A stretch of DNA of 64,000 nucleotides from Aquatica leii (GCA_035610365.1 CM069436.1:38013117-38077116), one strand, 5' to 3'. Shown: positions 26,478-38,165, counted from the stretch's first letter. Notes: generated by a model not told the origin, from the sequence alone. Numbers and translations: made by a program.

Positions 26478-26772
26478 CAGGCGCGGCTTCAGAGGGGGGG
26501 CCGGGTGGCTATGGCCCCCCCTGACATTAAAAATAATACTGAAGTTTTTGTCACTTTGTATGTAATACATTCGCTTTTTTTATAGTTGTATAATTTATGA
26601 TGCTTTATCGCTTGCAAGTAAAGGCTTGGTGCATAACGAAGTATTCAATTTTATATTAACGCCATATTAAAAACATTATTATTTAAAAATGTGATGAGCA
26701 CCTTCCCCCCCCCCCCCCCCCGCTATAAACTGATGGAGCCCCCACCGAAATAAACTGCTGGAGCCGCGACTG
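26478..26772. mobile_element. hAT-type MITE with 8-bp duplication AGTTAACT
   Basis: It begins CAGGCGCGGCTTCAG and ends GGAGCCGCGACTG, giving CAG…CTG termini. It is flanked by perfect 8-bp duplications AGTTAACT (26470-26477 and 26773-26780), the hAT hallmark. The interior carries G/C-rich blocks and a run of 17 C (26705-26721). No transposase. Confidence 0.88.
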
Positions 26773-27132
26773 AGTTAACTTGCTTTGATTCTTAAAACTC
26801 TGAGTTTGCAAAAATAATTCGTACACTTTATAATTTCAGTTTATAAACAAAATATAGAATGAATAAAATCCTGCAAACGTTTCTATAAAATGATAATCGG
26901 TTGAGTGGTTTGTTTCATTATTTACTTTGTTTAATTTTCTTTTCTAGCTGGAAGCCAATTAAGATGCGCTAATGTAATTTTTTAAAAAATTTTATACTAC
27001 TCAAAAGGCACATAAAATATAATTATACAAGCTTATTAGCACTTTAGATGTATCTTTAGCAATAAAAACAGGGCGATGCTTCGGACTTCAGAACCAAATT
27101 AATAATTTAAATTTTGGTATAAATTACAATTA

Positions 27133-27180
27133 CAGCGCTCGCCGCTTATCGGAATCACGGATGTTTTCAATTCGGTAATG
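27133..27180 (+). repeat. Terminus of the CAGTGCACGCCG TIR family
   Basis: CAGCGCTCGCCGCTTATCGG at 27133 resembles the left end of the complete element at 51224-52030 (CAGTGCACGCCGCTTAATAG). Only one end is visible here. Confidence 0.4.
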
Positions 27181-27212
27181 TTATCACTTTACTAAAGTAA
27201 CAATCCAGACGT

Positions 27213-28300
27213 ATGCTAGTACATAGAAAAAACGCCGCTTATAGTAATCATAATTTCGGTTTATGTTATGTTTTTCTGCGTCTGCTAAACGTTGGAATAT
27301 CGTTAGACAGACCATTATCTGACACGAGATGGTTAAGCAGAGTTGATGCAATAAAGCCACTGTTTAAAAATTTACCAGAAATATATGACGCATTATACGA
27401 CATAACAAATTCAGATAGGTTTGATCAGGAATCAAAATATCAAGCCAGCTGTTTAAGGGATAAAATATCAACATTTACGTTTATACGTTCAGTTAACATC
27501 TGGTATGAAGTTTTAGTGCAAGTCAATTTTGTTAGTAAAATTGTACAATCAGAAACTATGAATATACAATTGACTCTGAAAGCTTTACAAAAATTAAAAC
27601 AATTTTTGCTCCAATTCCGTACAGATGAGAAACTTAATGGCGTTAGTACTGCAGCAAAAGAAACTGTAAAAAAGTTAGATGTGGCGTCGACAAAAAACTA
27701 AACAGTTCGACTACGAACATAAAGATGAACCAATTTCAGGTACTAAAACATTATACAAAATTAATTTTTTTACTGCATTCTCGATCAAGTATTAATTTCA
27801 GTCAATGAAAGATTTTTCTTATTAGACAATCACATAGACGCCTTTCAATTTCTATACCATTTAGACGAAACTCTTGAAAAATCGCAACTAAGACTGCAAA
27901 AAGTTGCTGAAAAAAACTGAGATTTAACGATAATTTAGATATAGATGGGGACGATTTATACGACGAAATTTGACATATCCAGCCTATGTTAAAAGATTAA
28001 AAAATGATATATGTATTTAAAAATTTACAGTTTATATTTTATAAGGATTTAATTGCAGTAGGTATATCTAAACTTAGAAGTTGCTATTCGAATTCTACTC
28101 ACTTTACCAGTATCTGTTGCCACTGCAGAAAGATCTTTCGCCAAATTAAAGCTAATAAAAAAATATTAAAGGTCTACCATGAGTCAAGAACGGTTTATCT
28201 ATCATCTCAATAGAATCATCTATATTAGAAGAAATAGATATTCACCATATCAAAAAAAAATTTGCCGACGTAAAGGCTAGAAAAGTGGATTTTTAGTGAA
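27213..28300 (+). pseudogene. hAT transposase (ZMYM1-like), C-terminal half, decayed
   Basis: The open stretch 27213-27701 reads LSDTRWLSRVDAIKPLFKN…SDRFDQESKYQAS, the (L)SDTRW.SR..A pattern of ZMYM1-like hAT transposases. Later pieces give NERFFLLDNHIDAFQFLYHLDETLEKS (27805-27885). The C-terminal hAT dimerisation motif ILLTLPVSVATAERSFAKLK follows (28094-28155), with LRSTMSQERF after it. Frames change several times and the N-terminal catalytic part is missing, so it is inactive. The nearby hAT MITE at 26478 could be a relative, but this cannot be shown. Confidence 0.8.
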
Positions 28301-28580
28301 TTGCCACTTTTTTAATTTTTGAAAATAGATTTTATTTTGTTTTGTAATGTTAGGTAGATCTTTCTGACAGTTTCGACAGAAACAGGATTTATTGTTTATT
28401 TTTATTTGTTAGAAGTAGCTTGTAAAGAAGAATTTGTTTTATTTATATATTATTTTTAGAAGTTATACCATTGCATTTACATATGTATTAACATATCTTG
28501 TATAGTGTATTTGATCTCTATATTTTACAATTTTTATATTTCTTGTATTATTAAGATTATAAGCGACTTTCGGCTTAGAC

Positions 28581-29630
28581 CGCCCTAGTAGAAAAATTTA
28601 TTTCTGCAACATTTTCAAAACGATTTTTATGAAATAAAGAAATATACCAGAATCGTTTCACACTTGTCTCAAATTTGATAAATGTCCGCCCTTTGCAATG
28701 TTTCTATAAATCATTTCCTAAATCATTCTTGAAATGTTTTAAAACACTTCTAAAAATGATAACTAGAGTCGTTACTTATTCATGTTCATTTAATTTATTA
28801 AATTGTTTCTTAAAATAGCATTGGAACGATTATTAAGTTTAAATCCAAAATAAGGAAAGTATACGTTCAAAAAACGATTTTTTGAAATGTTTTTGGAACG
28901 TTTACACAGGCGGGGTTTGCAACGATTATAAAGTTCAATTTCAAAATAATGCAATTATGCGTTCAAAATATAGGATAGGAAAACTTGCTAGAACTTGATC
29001 TTGACGGCCGATTGGACTTGTTTAACGAATAAAAAACGTCATTTGATATATTGCTTTATAAACAACCAAAAAATATAATAAGTATCACGAGTGAGACTCG
29101 TTATTTCTACGTTTGGCAAAGGTTACATACCACGAGTTTGGCTCGTTATTTTGTCCCAATGGATTAATACTGAATCGTCAAAAAACAAAGCTATCTAATG
29201 GCTTTTTGTATTGAGTTTTTTAATGGTTTCATATGTATAATTTTGGAAATACAAATACAAATCATTCAAAAAATGTACGTGTAAATCGTTTCTAGAAACA
29301 TTAAAAGATGATAACTGTGTATTATTCTGCAACGTTACGTAGATAACTCCGTAAATTATTTTGGACATCAACGTTTAATATTTAGTGGAAACTAACTGAA
29401 AATGTTACAAACACGATTTAAGCAATAATTTTTCAGTCAATTTTGATATTATTTCTGAAATCGATTTGTATGCGCTTCAAAAACCGTCTAAAAAACAATG
29501 TTCGGATTCGCTTTTGAAGCAGTATGACATTGATTTGAAAACGTTTTATAAACGTTTTAATGTACCATTTAAGCGTATTAAAAATGTTACAAATGTAAAT
29601 GATTTAGAAACGTTTTGCTCTACTAGGGCG
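28581..29630. mobile_element. 1.05-kb TIR element made of degenerate AAACGTTT-type repeats
   Basis: Inverted ends CGCCCTAGTAGA (28581-28592) and TCTACTAGGGCG (29619-29630). The interior has no ORF. It is filled with loosely repeated motifs such as aaaacgattttt, gaaatgtttt and aaacgtttt, plus two related cacgag…ctcgttattt hairpins (about 29085-29105 and 29132-29153). It appears inserted in the 3' end of the Penelope-like copy on its right. No target duplication was resolved. Confidence 0.6.
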
Positions 29631-30660
29631 TGTCGTACTTAAACACCTAGACTTTTTAGGCTTAGTCTTAGTCTCTTTTTGAGAGCTGCAAGGAGAAGTA
29701 GAACTTAGCCTTTGCCGTATTGTCGTTTGTAAACCCAAACAAACTGACGTTTTGCAAGACATTGTAGCTTGCATCTTCAGAGTAGTAAATGTCTTTAATA
29801 GCATTAGCGATTAATGTAATTAACGGACCTTATCTTTCCGTTACCGCTTAACTGACTTCGTTATTACTCAGAGTAAGTGTTTGTGTCCTTTCCAAGAAGG
29901 TTGATCTTTGTCTTAGAGGATGTAATACTGGTAGCCAAGATTTGCTGAGTCTTAAACCATCTTCTCGGTTAATATTACGTGGATGTTTTTCTATTTCCTC
30001 AGCTTCGCGGATTATTATGAGAAAGTAGAAACTAGTTCTAGCCAACACTTTAGTTAGGTTAAAGTTTAGCGTGTGTCTTTAGTTTCACATGTGTTCTGCC
30101 ACTGCTGATTTTGTAACTCTGCGGTATTTGCAGTCAGCCATATGTGCTTTTACTCTAATTCCAATAGAGCGTCCCGTTTGTCCCAAATAACTTGTTCCAC
30201 AGGAACAAGAAATTTTCTAAACTCCGGCATATTTTAAAACCTCTTGTTTGTCTTTAGCAGATGTAACCAAGTGTTAAAGGTATCCTTAGTCGTAAAGACA
30301 GTTTTTATATTATGTTTCTTTAGTACCCTGCTTATTTTGTACCATACAGTATGGGTAAATAATCGGTGCTAGTAGGAGGTGATAAGACTTCTTTGACTTT
30401 TGGATTTCTTGCTTTTTTTATGCGTTTTGAATTTTTTTGAATCCGTATCCATTTTGTAATAAGGACTCCAACAGTGTTTCCTTTTTCTTTTGTAGATTTT
30501 TATTATCTGACACACGTATAGCTCTTTTAGCTAAAGTATGTAAAACAGTATTCTTCTATACTGGATGGTGGTGAGATTTGGCGTTTAAGTATCTATTAGT
30601 ATGCATTTTCTTTCTATAAACAGAATGCCCCAATTTTCCGTTATTTTTCCTTATAATCAG
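29631..30660 (-). pseudogene. Penelope-like element, RT C-terminus and GIY-YIG side
   Basis: Minus-strand pieces run in order. First are the RT end, [23 protein letters not shown] (30655-30590), and SHHHPVQKNTVLHTLAKRAIRVS (30580-30510). The GIY-YIG side follows: SCGTSYLGQTGRSIGIRVKAH (about 30205-30145), then KSAVAEH, then REAEEIEKHPRNINREDGLRL (30015-29955). The 3' tail runs to 29631. These are characteristic of Penelope-like retroelements. Stops and frame changes are numerous. It is 5'-truncated at about 30690 with an inverted duplication of its own sequence. Confidence 0.82.
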
Positions 30661-30690
30661 TAAACGCACACTAATAGATACTTAAACGTC
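30582..30690. repeat. Short inverted duplication at the 5' truncation of the Penelope-like copy
   Basis: cgtttaagtatctattagt near 30584-30602 is repeated in inverse orientation at about 30670-30688. The arms total about 25 nt with 2-3 mismatches and a spacer of about 60 nt. Confidence 0.6.
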
Positions 30691-30719
30691 AAATGAACAT
30701 ACAGTCTGAGATTTTCTGT

Positions 30720-31491
30720 AGATGTGTAGCAAACTAGTCTTTGGTTATCTTCCAAGATTATAGTTTGGACTTGCAAAAAGGTAGGCGAGTTTTTAATGGC
30801 CGTAGTTCAGGATCTCCAGGTTGTAAATTAGCCATTTGGTGAAGTGATATGCTGGAGGGTACTTTTAATGCACAGACGTGAAAAAGAATCGGCTACTATG
30901 TTTTCTTTTCCAACGACGTATCTATCGTATTGACCAATACAATTAAGATGTCTGAGTTGCCGTGGTGAAGCTTTCTCGGGTCGTTCTTTAAAAGCAAACG
31001 TCAAAATTTGTCGTCTGTGTATATAGTAATATTACGACCTTATAGCATATACCGGAAATACTTTACTGCAGAGTATGCCGCGAGAAGTTATCTGTTGTAT
31101 GTTCTGTAACCCGTTTGGCAAAGCATTAATTCTTTTGGAGAAAAGGCAAGAGCTTCTGTCACTTTATTTCTGATCTGGTTCAATGTTGCTCCCATTGCAC
31201 GATTAGAAGCATCCACGTACAAGAATCACGATAACGAGTCAGAAAGGTGGGCGAGTAGTGTAACACTTGCAAGGTCAAGAAGTGATCGTCGGTAAAAATG
31301 TATCATACCCAAAAACGTTTTTAACTCTACTACAGTATTCGGTTGTCGAAACTGTTCGTACCTTTTCGGGTAACAGCTTGATACCTTCCGATGAGACTAA
31401 GTAAGCTAGAAACGATACTTCTAAAATACCAATTTTGACGAGTTGGTATTAATATGGGCCTCACTTAATCTTTTAAAAACTAATTTTAAGT
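30720..31491 (-). pseudogene. Gypsy pol fragment: RT end and RNase H (half of element split by Pao)
   Basis: The minus strand reads an RT C-terminal stretch (KRLSEAHINTNSSKLVF, about 31475-31425) and the EGIKLLPEKV-like and KTFLGM-like blocks. RNase H pieces follow: a YVDASNRAMGA-like block near 31215, and CIGQYDRYVVGKENIVADSF at about 30940-30885, which matches the …GKDN.VADALSR end of RNase H. Many stops are present. Its 5' partner lies 9 kb away at 40456-40715, on the other side of the Pao element. Confidence 0.75.
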
Positions 31492-31496
31492 GGGCT

Positions 31497-32053
31497 ATTT
31501 ACACAAACCGCAACGAAATGTTTTATTGAAAATAAAGCAAGCTGCAAATTTTATTCAATTAATTTAATGACAAAACACCAAAAAACTAAAATGAAATTGA
31601 CAAGGTAAATATGTATTGTAATAATAAAAAAATCAGCAGCCGGTGACGTGGGTATTGGATCTACATATTAAAATCATAGCAAATACTTGTAAATGGAAAA
31701 GGGAACGAACTAACCTTGTTTCCAAAATACTTGTGCGACGAGGGTCTCCAATAAAATGCTTGGGAATGGAGCTTCATCCATACCAACATCCAACGTGGAA
31801 AATGACCAAACAAGTCCACCACAGGCTACCGGCTGCTATGTCTTAGAACCATTCCTCTTTTCAATTGACAACGGTGCCACCGGTTAATGTTAAAAAAAGG
31901 CGACTCATTCACGTCGCAAGTCGGCTCGTAGGTTCAACCAACAATTGTCAAATTAGTCGTTCGTTTGTCGGGTTCGGGCGAGTATCGGGGAAACAACAAA
32001 AAGAAGGGGTATTTCTAGGGATAGCTTTAAATTTAAATATAAATCCAAAACAT
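31497..32053 (-). repeat. Pao 3' LTR
   Basis: It is 557 bp and nearly identical to 39895-40450, starting ATTTACACAAACCGC and ending AATCCAAAACAT on the plus strand. Differences include several single-base indels and substitutions, so the pair is not recent. A purine-rich GGTGGGCGGT (minus strand, 32063-32054) adjoins it as a likely polypurine tract. Confidence 0.88.
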
Positions 32054-33301
32054 ACCGCCCACCAAAATCACTATAACAGCGTGATTAACGGATTTAACTC
32101 CGGTCTCCCACAATCCACCAAAATGCGGAGAGGCAGGAGGATTAAAATGCCATTTGATGGCCAGTGTGTCAGCAGACTGTTGACCCAAGTTTTGAAGTAT
32201 ACGATTGGCGCCAATAAAATTAGTGCCACAGTCACTGTAGATGTCACTACAACGATCCCGTCGAGCAACGAAACGACGAAAAGCCGCAAGAAATGCCTCC
32301 GTAGTCAGGTCTGAGACTACTTCTAAATGGACGGCTTTAACGGCAAAGCAAACAAATATGCAGATGTAGCCTTTGTAGATTTTAGCTCCTCTCACTCGAC
32401 CTAGTGTCAAAAGAAAAGGACCGGCGTAATCAAAGCCAACTCGAGAAAACGGCCAGTGTTGTAAATAGATAATTTTTAAATTATATAGATACAGATACAT
32501 TTTTTTGTTTCAAAAATTATTTAGTATTAGATAATAGATAAAATATTCAAACTTTATATAGATAACAGATAATAGATGAAATAATGTAGGTAGTAATAAC
32601 GATAGATAGAGTTCATTTAACGAACTACTATAGAATGTGGGAAATTACTGAAGAAAAACATACATATCGTAACTTGAATTTTACTAGACACTGGATTTTT
32701 TATAAATTTTATTTAAATAATTTAAATAAAAAATTATATATATACAGATACATATAATTTATATATTTTTGATTGTATCTAGATACATATAAATAGATAA
32801 AAAAAATGAAGCTAGATTAATTTATCTATATAAAGTTATATAGATAATTTACAACACTGAAAACGGCTTCACTTGCGACACACGAGACGCAGGAAGGTCA
32901 CCCATAAAAGGGAGGCTGACACATGGACGTACACGAAAACAACGAAAACAATTTGACAGAGAGTGCTTAATTGCACGACGTGCTGATAAAATCCAGAACT
33001 GTTGTGACAATAAAAATTGCAATGTCTGCAAACCGGAGTGTAAATGCACCCGATGAAAATGCTCAATTATCAACTCTGTAAGTCGATGGGAACGAGGCAG
33101 CAAAAGGGGGTGCTTAGCATCCGAGGATAATTCGGAGTGACGAAGACGTCCACCGACACGTAGCAATCCTTCATTGTCCATAAATGGAGATAATTTCCTA
33201 ATGGGTTTAGAACAAAGCTTGCCTTGGCAAAGCAATAAAATTGTTTCGGAAAATGCTAATTGCTGCACAACTTTACACATGAATAAAAGTGCCTTGTGCA
33301 A
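32054..33301 (-). pseudogene. Pao integrase (truncated, split by a hAT MITE)
   Basis: 33301-32868 encodes the H2C2 zinc-binding domain (LIIEHFHRVHLHSG…NCFRCFRVRP) and its preceding DNEGLLRVGGRL block. After the MITE, 32453-32054 gives the core: GFDYAGPF (first Asp), IYSDCGTNFIGANR (second Asp) and PHFGGLWETGVKSV (Glu). The catalytic triad is present. The reading frame runs straight into the polypurine tract, so the C-terminal part that normally follows ETGVKSV (about 100-150 residues in Pao integrases) is missing. The copy is therefore doubly disabled. Confidence 0.85.
32454..32859. mobile_element. hAT-type MITE copy 1, in Pao integrase
   Basis: 406 bp with ends cagtgttgtaaat and atttacaacactg, flanked by perfect 8-bp duplications AAAACGGC (32446-32453 and 32860-32867). 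AT-rich with subterminal tagataat motifs and no coding. Copy 2 is at 37437-37855. Confidence 0.92.
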
Positions 33302-34178
33302 TTCTGCGGATGAAAGGGCCCCTGTGACATAGTCCTTATTACCAGAATCTACGAAACAAAATTATACGTATTTTACGACGGGAAGACAACTTGTCCAATA
33401 AATTGAGTACCTAATGCTTTTCTTGTTGGGTAATCAACACGACAGTTCGCTCTTCCAAACGTGCTTCTTCGTCTGGTTGGAGTTCAGCGGAACGATCGCA
33501 CAAATCATCAAAAGCAGGGTCTTGTAAAAATGGTGGACCCGCCCACCAAAGCGAACATGACGAAATTTCTCCTGGTAGGAGACCGCGAGAGGCTGGATCA
33601 GGAGGGTTTTGTCCGGAACGGACATGTTGCTAGTATTTTGGCGGAACTCGCTCCTGAACGAAGCTTACGCGATTCGAAACGAAAAGGCGCCAACGATGCG
33701 ACGACGACTTGATCCAAGTTAAAGCAACAGTAGAGTCGCTCCAAGCAAATATCCTTTCAATAGTTTTGTAAGTGTCTACAACAAAGGTCACTAGTTTTTA
33801 CAATAATACTGCGGTGCACAACTCGAGACGAGGAATTGATAACACCTTTAAAGGGGCAACCTTGGATTTGGCAACCACAAGATTGATACGGATATTCTTG
33901 GCGTCATCAATAAAACAAAAATAGATCACACAAGCATAACCTACTTGCGAAGCGTCACAGAAAGCATGAAGCTGACAAGACTTGTGCGACATATGCGGTA
34001 ATAATCGAGGAATTTTCAATGCCACCAATGAAGGAAGTTCCCTTTTAAATTGAGTCCATGACTCACAGACATCCGAAGGAGGGGGGTCATCCCACCCAAG
34101 ACCTAACGCCCAGAGACGCTGAATCAGCCTCTTGGCAAACAAAATTACTGGAGATAAAAATCCTAATAGATCGTACAT
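33302..34178 (-). pseudogene. Pao RNase H and connection region
   Basis: 34178-33798 opens MYDLLGFLSPVILFAKRLIQRLW, a Pao-specific block after RT. It continues to the RNase H start QLHAFCDASQVGYACVIY and PLKVLSIPRLELCTAVLL. Further left, decayed pieces include a DSTVALTWIK-like block and NPPDPASRG (about 33620-33590). The first RNase H Asp (FCDAS) is visible. Frames break between RT and this block and again before integrase. Confidence 0.8.
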
Positions 34179-34329
34179 TCTTGCGATTTCAGAAAGAATC
34201 GCTCGCTTGGTACATAGAAGATCTTGTACCTTAACCGTGAACGAAAATGCGTCACAGTTGGATTACCATTGTAGGCCAAGAATTTTTTACAACCGACTCC
34301 GCGTCTTCGTGGAATGTTAACGGCTGTAT

Positions 34330-35208
34330 TTAACAATGTTTGGCGGGAAGATCATCTAACAACGAAATATCATTGCTGGCCCATTTGCGCAGCTCAAAAC
34401 AACCCAACTTCAACAATTCCTCAAGCTGATTCTTCAGTTTACGAGCAGCCTCTAAAGTGTCTGCCCCGGACGCAACATCGTCCACATACAGATCCGAACG
34501 AATGGCTTGCGCAGCAAGCGGAAATTGTGTTTGATTCTCCTCTGCCAACTGTAACAGACAACGAATGGCTAAATAAAGCGAGGGTGACATACCATAGGTC
34601 ACAGTGTTCAAACGATAGGTTTGAATTTCTTCTTGTGGGGATGCTCTCCACCGAATTAATTGATATTTACAATGGGGTTCATATATCAGTATTTGTCGAT
34701 ACATTTGACGTATATCGCAAGTAAAGACGATACGATGTGATCGAAAACGAAGCAAAATAGTTACTATGTCATTTTGCAGTTTAGGCCCGACAAGTAGGAA
34801 ATCATTGAGTGACTTGTTGTGTGCGTCGCGCGAAGAAGCATTGAAAACCACACGAATTTTTGGGTGGCCTGCTTCAAGTTTAAACACACAATGTTGCGGA
34901 ATAACATAGCAATGGCTTCCTTCGGAGGGTGCGGCAAGACGCGACATATGGCCCGATGCGAGGTAATCTTTCATAAATGCAGAATACATGCGGCGGACGT
35001 CAGGTTGACTGTCCAAACGACGCTCAAGTGCGAGCAAACGACGATCAGCAATCTGCATCGTATTATTGAACGTGGGCAAATTTTGACAATCTTTGAAAGG
35101 CAACACAACGCCAAAACCAGAATGGTCACGAAAATGCGTATTAACAAACAAATTCTCGGCCTGATCATCTTCAGGTGAGACGACGAGTTTGGTGGGGACT
35201 TCCTCCAC
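34330..35208 (-). pseudogene. Pao reverse transcriptase
   Basis: A 292-residue open frame includes GHPKIRVVFNASSRDAHNKSLND, FTCDIRQMYRQI (first catalytic Asp), YGMSPSLYLAIR and LYVDDVASG (the YVDD catalytic box), ending with LGCFELRKWASN. These are BEL/Pao RT hallmarks. The frame is uninterrupted across RT but broken at both ends by stops, so no intact polyprotein can be made. Confidence 0.9.
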
Positions 35209-35223
35209 CTCCCAAAAACCTTT

Positions 35224-36713
35224 TCAAACGACATCCAAAGAGGTGCCTGATGTCAGAAAAAACGAACATTTTGGGACTGTAGTCACATGACTTGTGGTAC
35301 CCAAAAGTATCCAACCGAAGAGGGTCTCAATAGCAGCTGGACGCAAGCCATCACCCGGCACGGAACCTTCTCGAACAATAAGAGCGAAAATATCTGCTCC
35401 TAGGAGCATATCACTTGATCCTGGCACATGCCAATTGGGATCTGCTAACTTCCAACCCTGATAAAAATCGGACGGAGGCAAGAGGCAACTTGAAAGATCG
35501 GCACAAATTGTTTGTACAACTACTGCTTCGACGTCCAAAGATGGCTCTAAAGAGCCTTTAGGGCAAATTTTGCAATTGGTACAACCGCGTGAAAGGCAAA
35601 ATGTCACATCACCTAGGCCAGATAAAGGAACTGGTGAGCGACCATAAGGCAATTCAAGTCGCTTACGACATCTTTCCGATATTAGACTCGCTTGACTACC
35701 CGAATCACACAATGCCCTTATGGTTTGATAATTACCCAAACGATTTTGGATTTTAAAGACCACAGTTGCCAACAACACTGTACACGATGCACGCGCTTTG
35801 GCCACACCTACAGTGGCCGGTGCCACAACGGGAATAATAGTTTCCGGTGAATCGTTAAGTAGGGTCACCTGCTGAGATGGTGCCTTGTGAACTGTGGTTC
35901 TACTAAAATGTAATAACGAATTGTGCGGAGCTGAACACTGTCGACATTTTCCTTTCGACGGACATGACCTCGCCTGGTGTAAAGCGCTGAAGCATTGATG
36001 ACACAAACCTGCCGATTTAACGAACAAATAACGATGGTAAGGGGCTAAAGCAAGAAAGCTAGGGCACCGATACATTGAAGGCCATTCTTTACAATGAGCA
36101 CATTTTGCGGATTGCGAATTAGCAGGCCGCTCAGTATTAACCAGTAGTGAACGCGAAGGCGAGGCGTCTCCATATCTTGCAGGACCACTACTAGATTTTG
36201 AATAGATGGACTTAGTTGTAGCATTATTCAATAAATTGGTTTCCAAAGCAGGACACTGGTCGGCTACAAATTGTTTCAAATTTGCGTAAGTGGGAAAACT
36301 TACATTTGTGAATTGCACTTCAAAACGCTTTCGAGTTGCGTTATCTAATCTTTGCATAAGCAAATTAAAAAGAGTAAAATCCCACAAATCCACATTAGGA
36401 TATTGACCTAACGCAGTCACATTTTTATTAAACGTATCTAATAAATTACATAATGAGGATACACAATCTTGGGTGCGTTACGCAAATTATGCCAATAAAA
36501 TGACACTAAAACTCGATCATTTTGGTAACGATCTACCAATGATTGATAAACCATATCATAATTGTTGGAACTTAACGGCAAATGCTTTACTAAAGTCAAA
36601 GGTTCACCACTAAGAGTGGTCAACAAATATTGGAATTTCTCTACCCTTGACAATGACTGATTTTGGTGAACAAGTGTGTTAAACAAATCATAAAATGTGA
36701 GCCAATCTTTCAA
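35224..36713 (-). pseudogene. Pao gag C-terminal part, zinc knuckles and protease
   Basis: 36713-36438 carries the Pao gag block SRVEKFQYLLTTLSGEPL…LVDRYQN. After a frame change, 36420-35224 continues VDLWDFTLFNLLMQRLD. A cysteine-rich segment follows: KCAHCKEWPSMYRCPSF and GLCHQCFSALHQARSCPSKGKCRQC. The aspartic protease follows with ALCDSGSQASLIS (about 35710-35670). Gag would form the particle and the protease would mature it. The N-terminal gag lies at 39139-38991 beyond an inserted DNA element. Confidence 0.85.
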
Positions 36714-37168
36714 CGAACCATCAAACGACGGAAGAGAAATTCTAGGAAGGCGTACAGTATATCTTTAAAGGGGTTGGAAACCGACGCAGCATCCGACAAT
36801 GCTGGCGACACAGGTCTTGAACCAACAATGCTACCGGAACCCTGGTTTTTCGGTTTTAGCGATTAAATAAACTGCCCTAATTTCTGAGAAAATCGTCTGG
36901 ATCTCAAACGTAAGCTTAAACAAAGTCTACATTTGACTGGCATCGGAATCATCAAACACAGTTTGTTTGTCGACAGTTTGGAACTCACTACCCGTATAAC
37001 CAGTCGATACAGATTTCCGTGAACTGTATAGATCTGTACCTAATCTATAAAGATTAGTCGATAAATAATTTTACTATATAGAAACTAAATAGTATAAATA
37101 AATATTTCTTTACAGATATGTTCTGTATTTAATCTGTATAGCAACTATAAAGTTCGTCTGTATATGTG

Positions 37169-37920
37169 TATTCTGTACAGAATCTATGGCTTCTATGTAT
37201 AGGATACATACAGTATGAGTGCCTTATTCGATAACGCATCAATATAGCATAAGTAAAGATTTCCGATACAGACCACATACAGACTTCCCTTTGTCAATAA
37301 TATATATAAATAGTAATTATAACCAAACATTTATAACTTTTGTCTGCAGAGGCGTATCCTGTACAGAATCTATGGCTAATATATATATAGTATACATACA
37401 GTATAATTGCTTTATTCGATAACATATCAATACAGCCAGTGTTGAAAATAGATGATTTTTAAATTATATACAGTTAAATTTTTTCTTTAGAAAATTATCT
37501 AGTGTTAGATAATAGATAAAAAATTAAAATTCTTTATAGATAACAGATAATAGATAATGTGAAATAATCTAGATAATAGAAATGATAAATGGAGTATATT
37601 TGAAGAACTACTTCAAAAATGCGTAAAATTACTAAAAAATTTACATAAAAATTGTAATTTACAAAACCGAAATATTACGTGACACTGGATTTTTTAATAT
37701 ATATTATTTAAATCAACTAAATAAAAAATTATATATATGCAAATACATATAACTTTTATATTTTGTCATAGTATCTAGATACATATAAATAGATAAAACA
37801 TATCAATCTAGATTAATTTATCTATATTAACTTATATAGATAATTGACAACACTGAATACTAGCATAACTAAAGATTTCCGATACAGACTTCCCTTTGTC
37901 AAAAATATACAAATAATACT
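37169..37920. repeat. Tandem duplication inside the TA element
   Basis: Unit one (about 37169-37315) and unit two (about 37355-37436 plus 37856-37905) share ctgtacagaatctatggct, atacatacagtat, ttattcgataac and agatttccgatacagac. Unit two is split by the MITE at 37437-37855. Confidence 0.75.
37437..37855. mobile_element. hAT-type MITE copy 2
   Basis: 419 bp with ends cagtgttg and caacactg and the same interior motifs as copy 1. Its flanks are aatacagc and aatactag(c), an 8-bp duplication with one indel. It interrupts the second unit of the tandem repeat. Confidence 0.85.
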
Positions 37921-38165
37921 TTAATGCTCATGTTCTTGCGTCTAATGGCAGTTTCTTATGATGACCAATGTGTACTAATATTTTTAGTAATTTCGACAGT
38001 TGAATTAATTCAATATTTCGATTTACTGCCCATTCACGCAATTTATCCGAAAACGATTTTTGATCTGTAAGCTCATCAGAATGAAATGCAGATACAGTAT
38101 CACTATTTATACTTGAAGATTGATCCAGAGATAAATTAATATGATTATCAACAGTCGTCGTTATT
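37905..38165 (-). pseudogene. Decayed coding piece with LREWAVNRNI motif
   Basis: The minus strand has an open stretch reading LDQSSSINSDTVSAFHSDEL, FSDKLREWAVNRNIELIQLS and LLKIL…KLPLDART (about 38150-37915). The (L)R.WA…NI….LLKIL….LP.DART pattern recurs in insect proteins of unknown function, often with DUF4806. It ends at the tandem repeats. The function is not known. Confidence 0.5.

Noticed and set aside
31865-32314. 149-codon plus-strand frame
   Set aside because: It spans the Pao 3' LTR and antisense integrase and is not conserved coding.
34314-34724. 136-codon plus-strand frame
   Set aside because: It is antisense to the Pao RT coding sequence, which has the conserved motifs.
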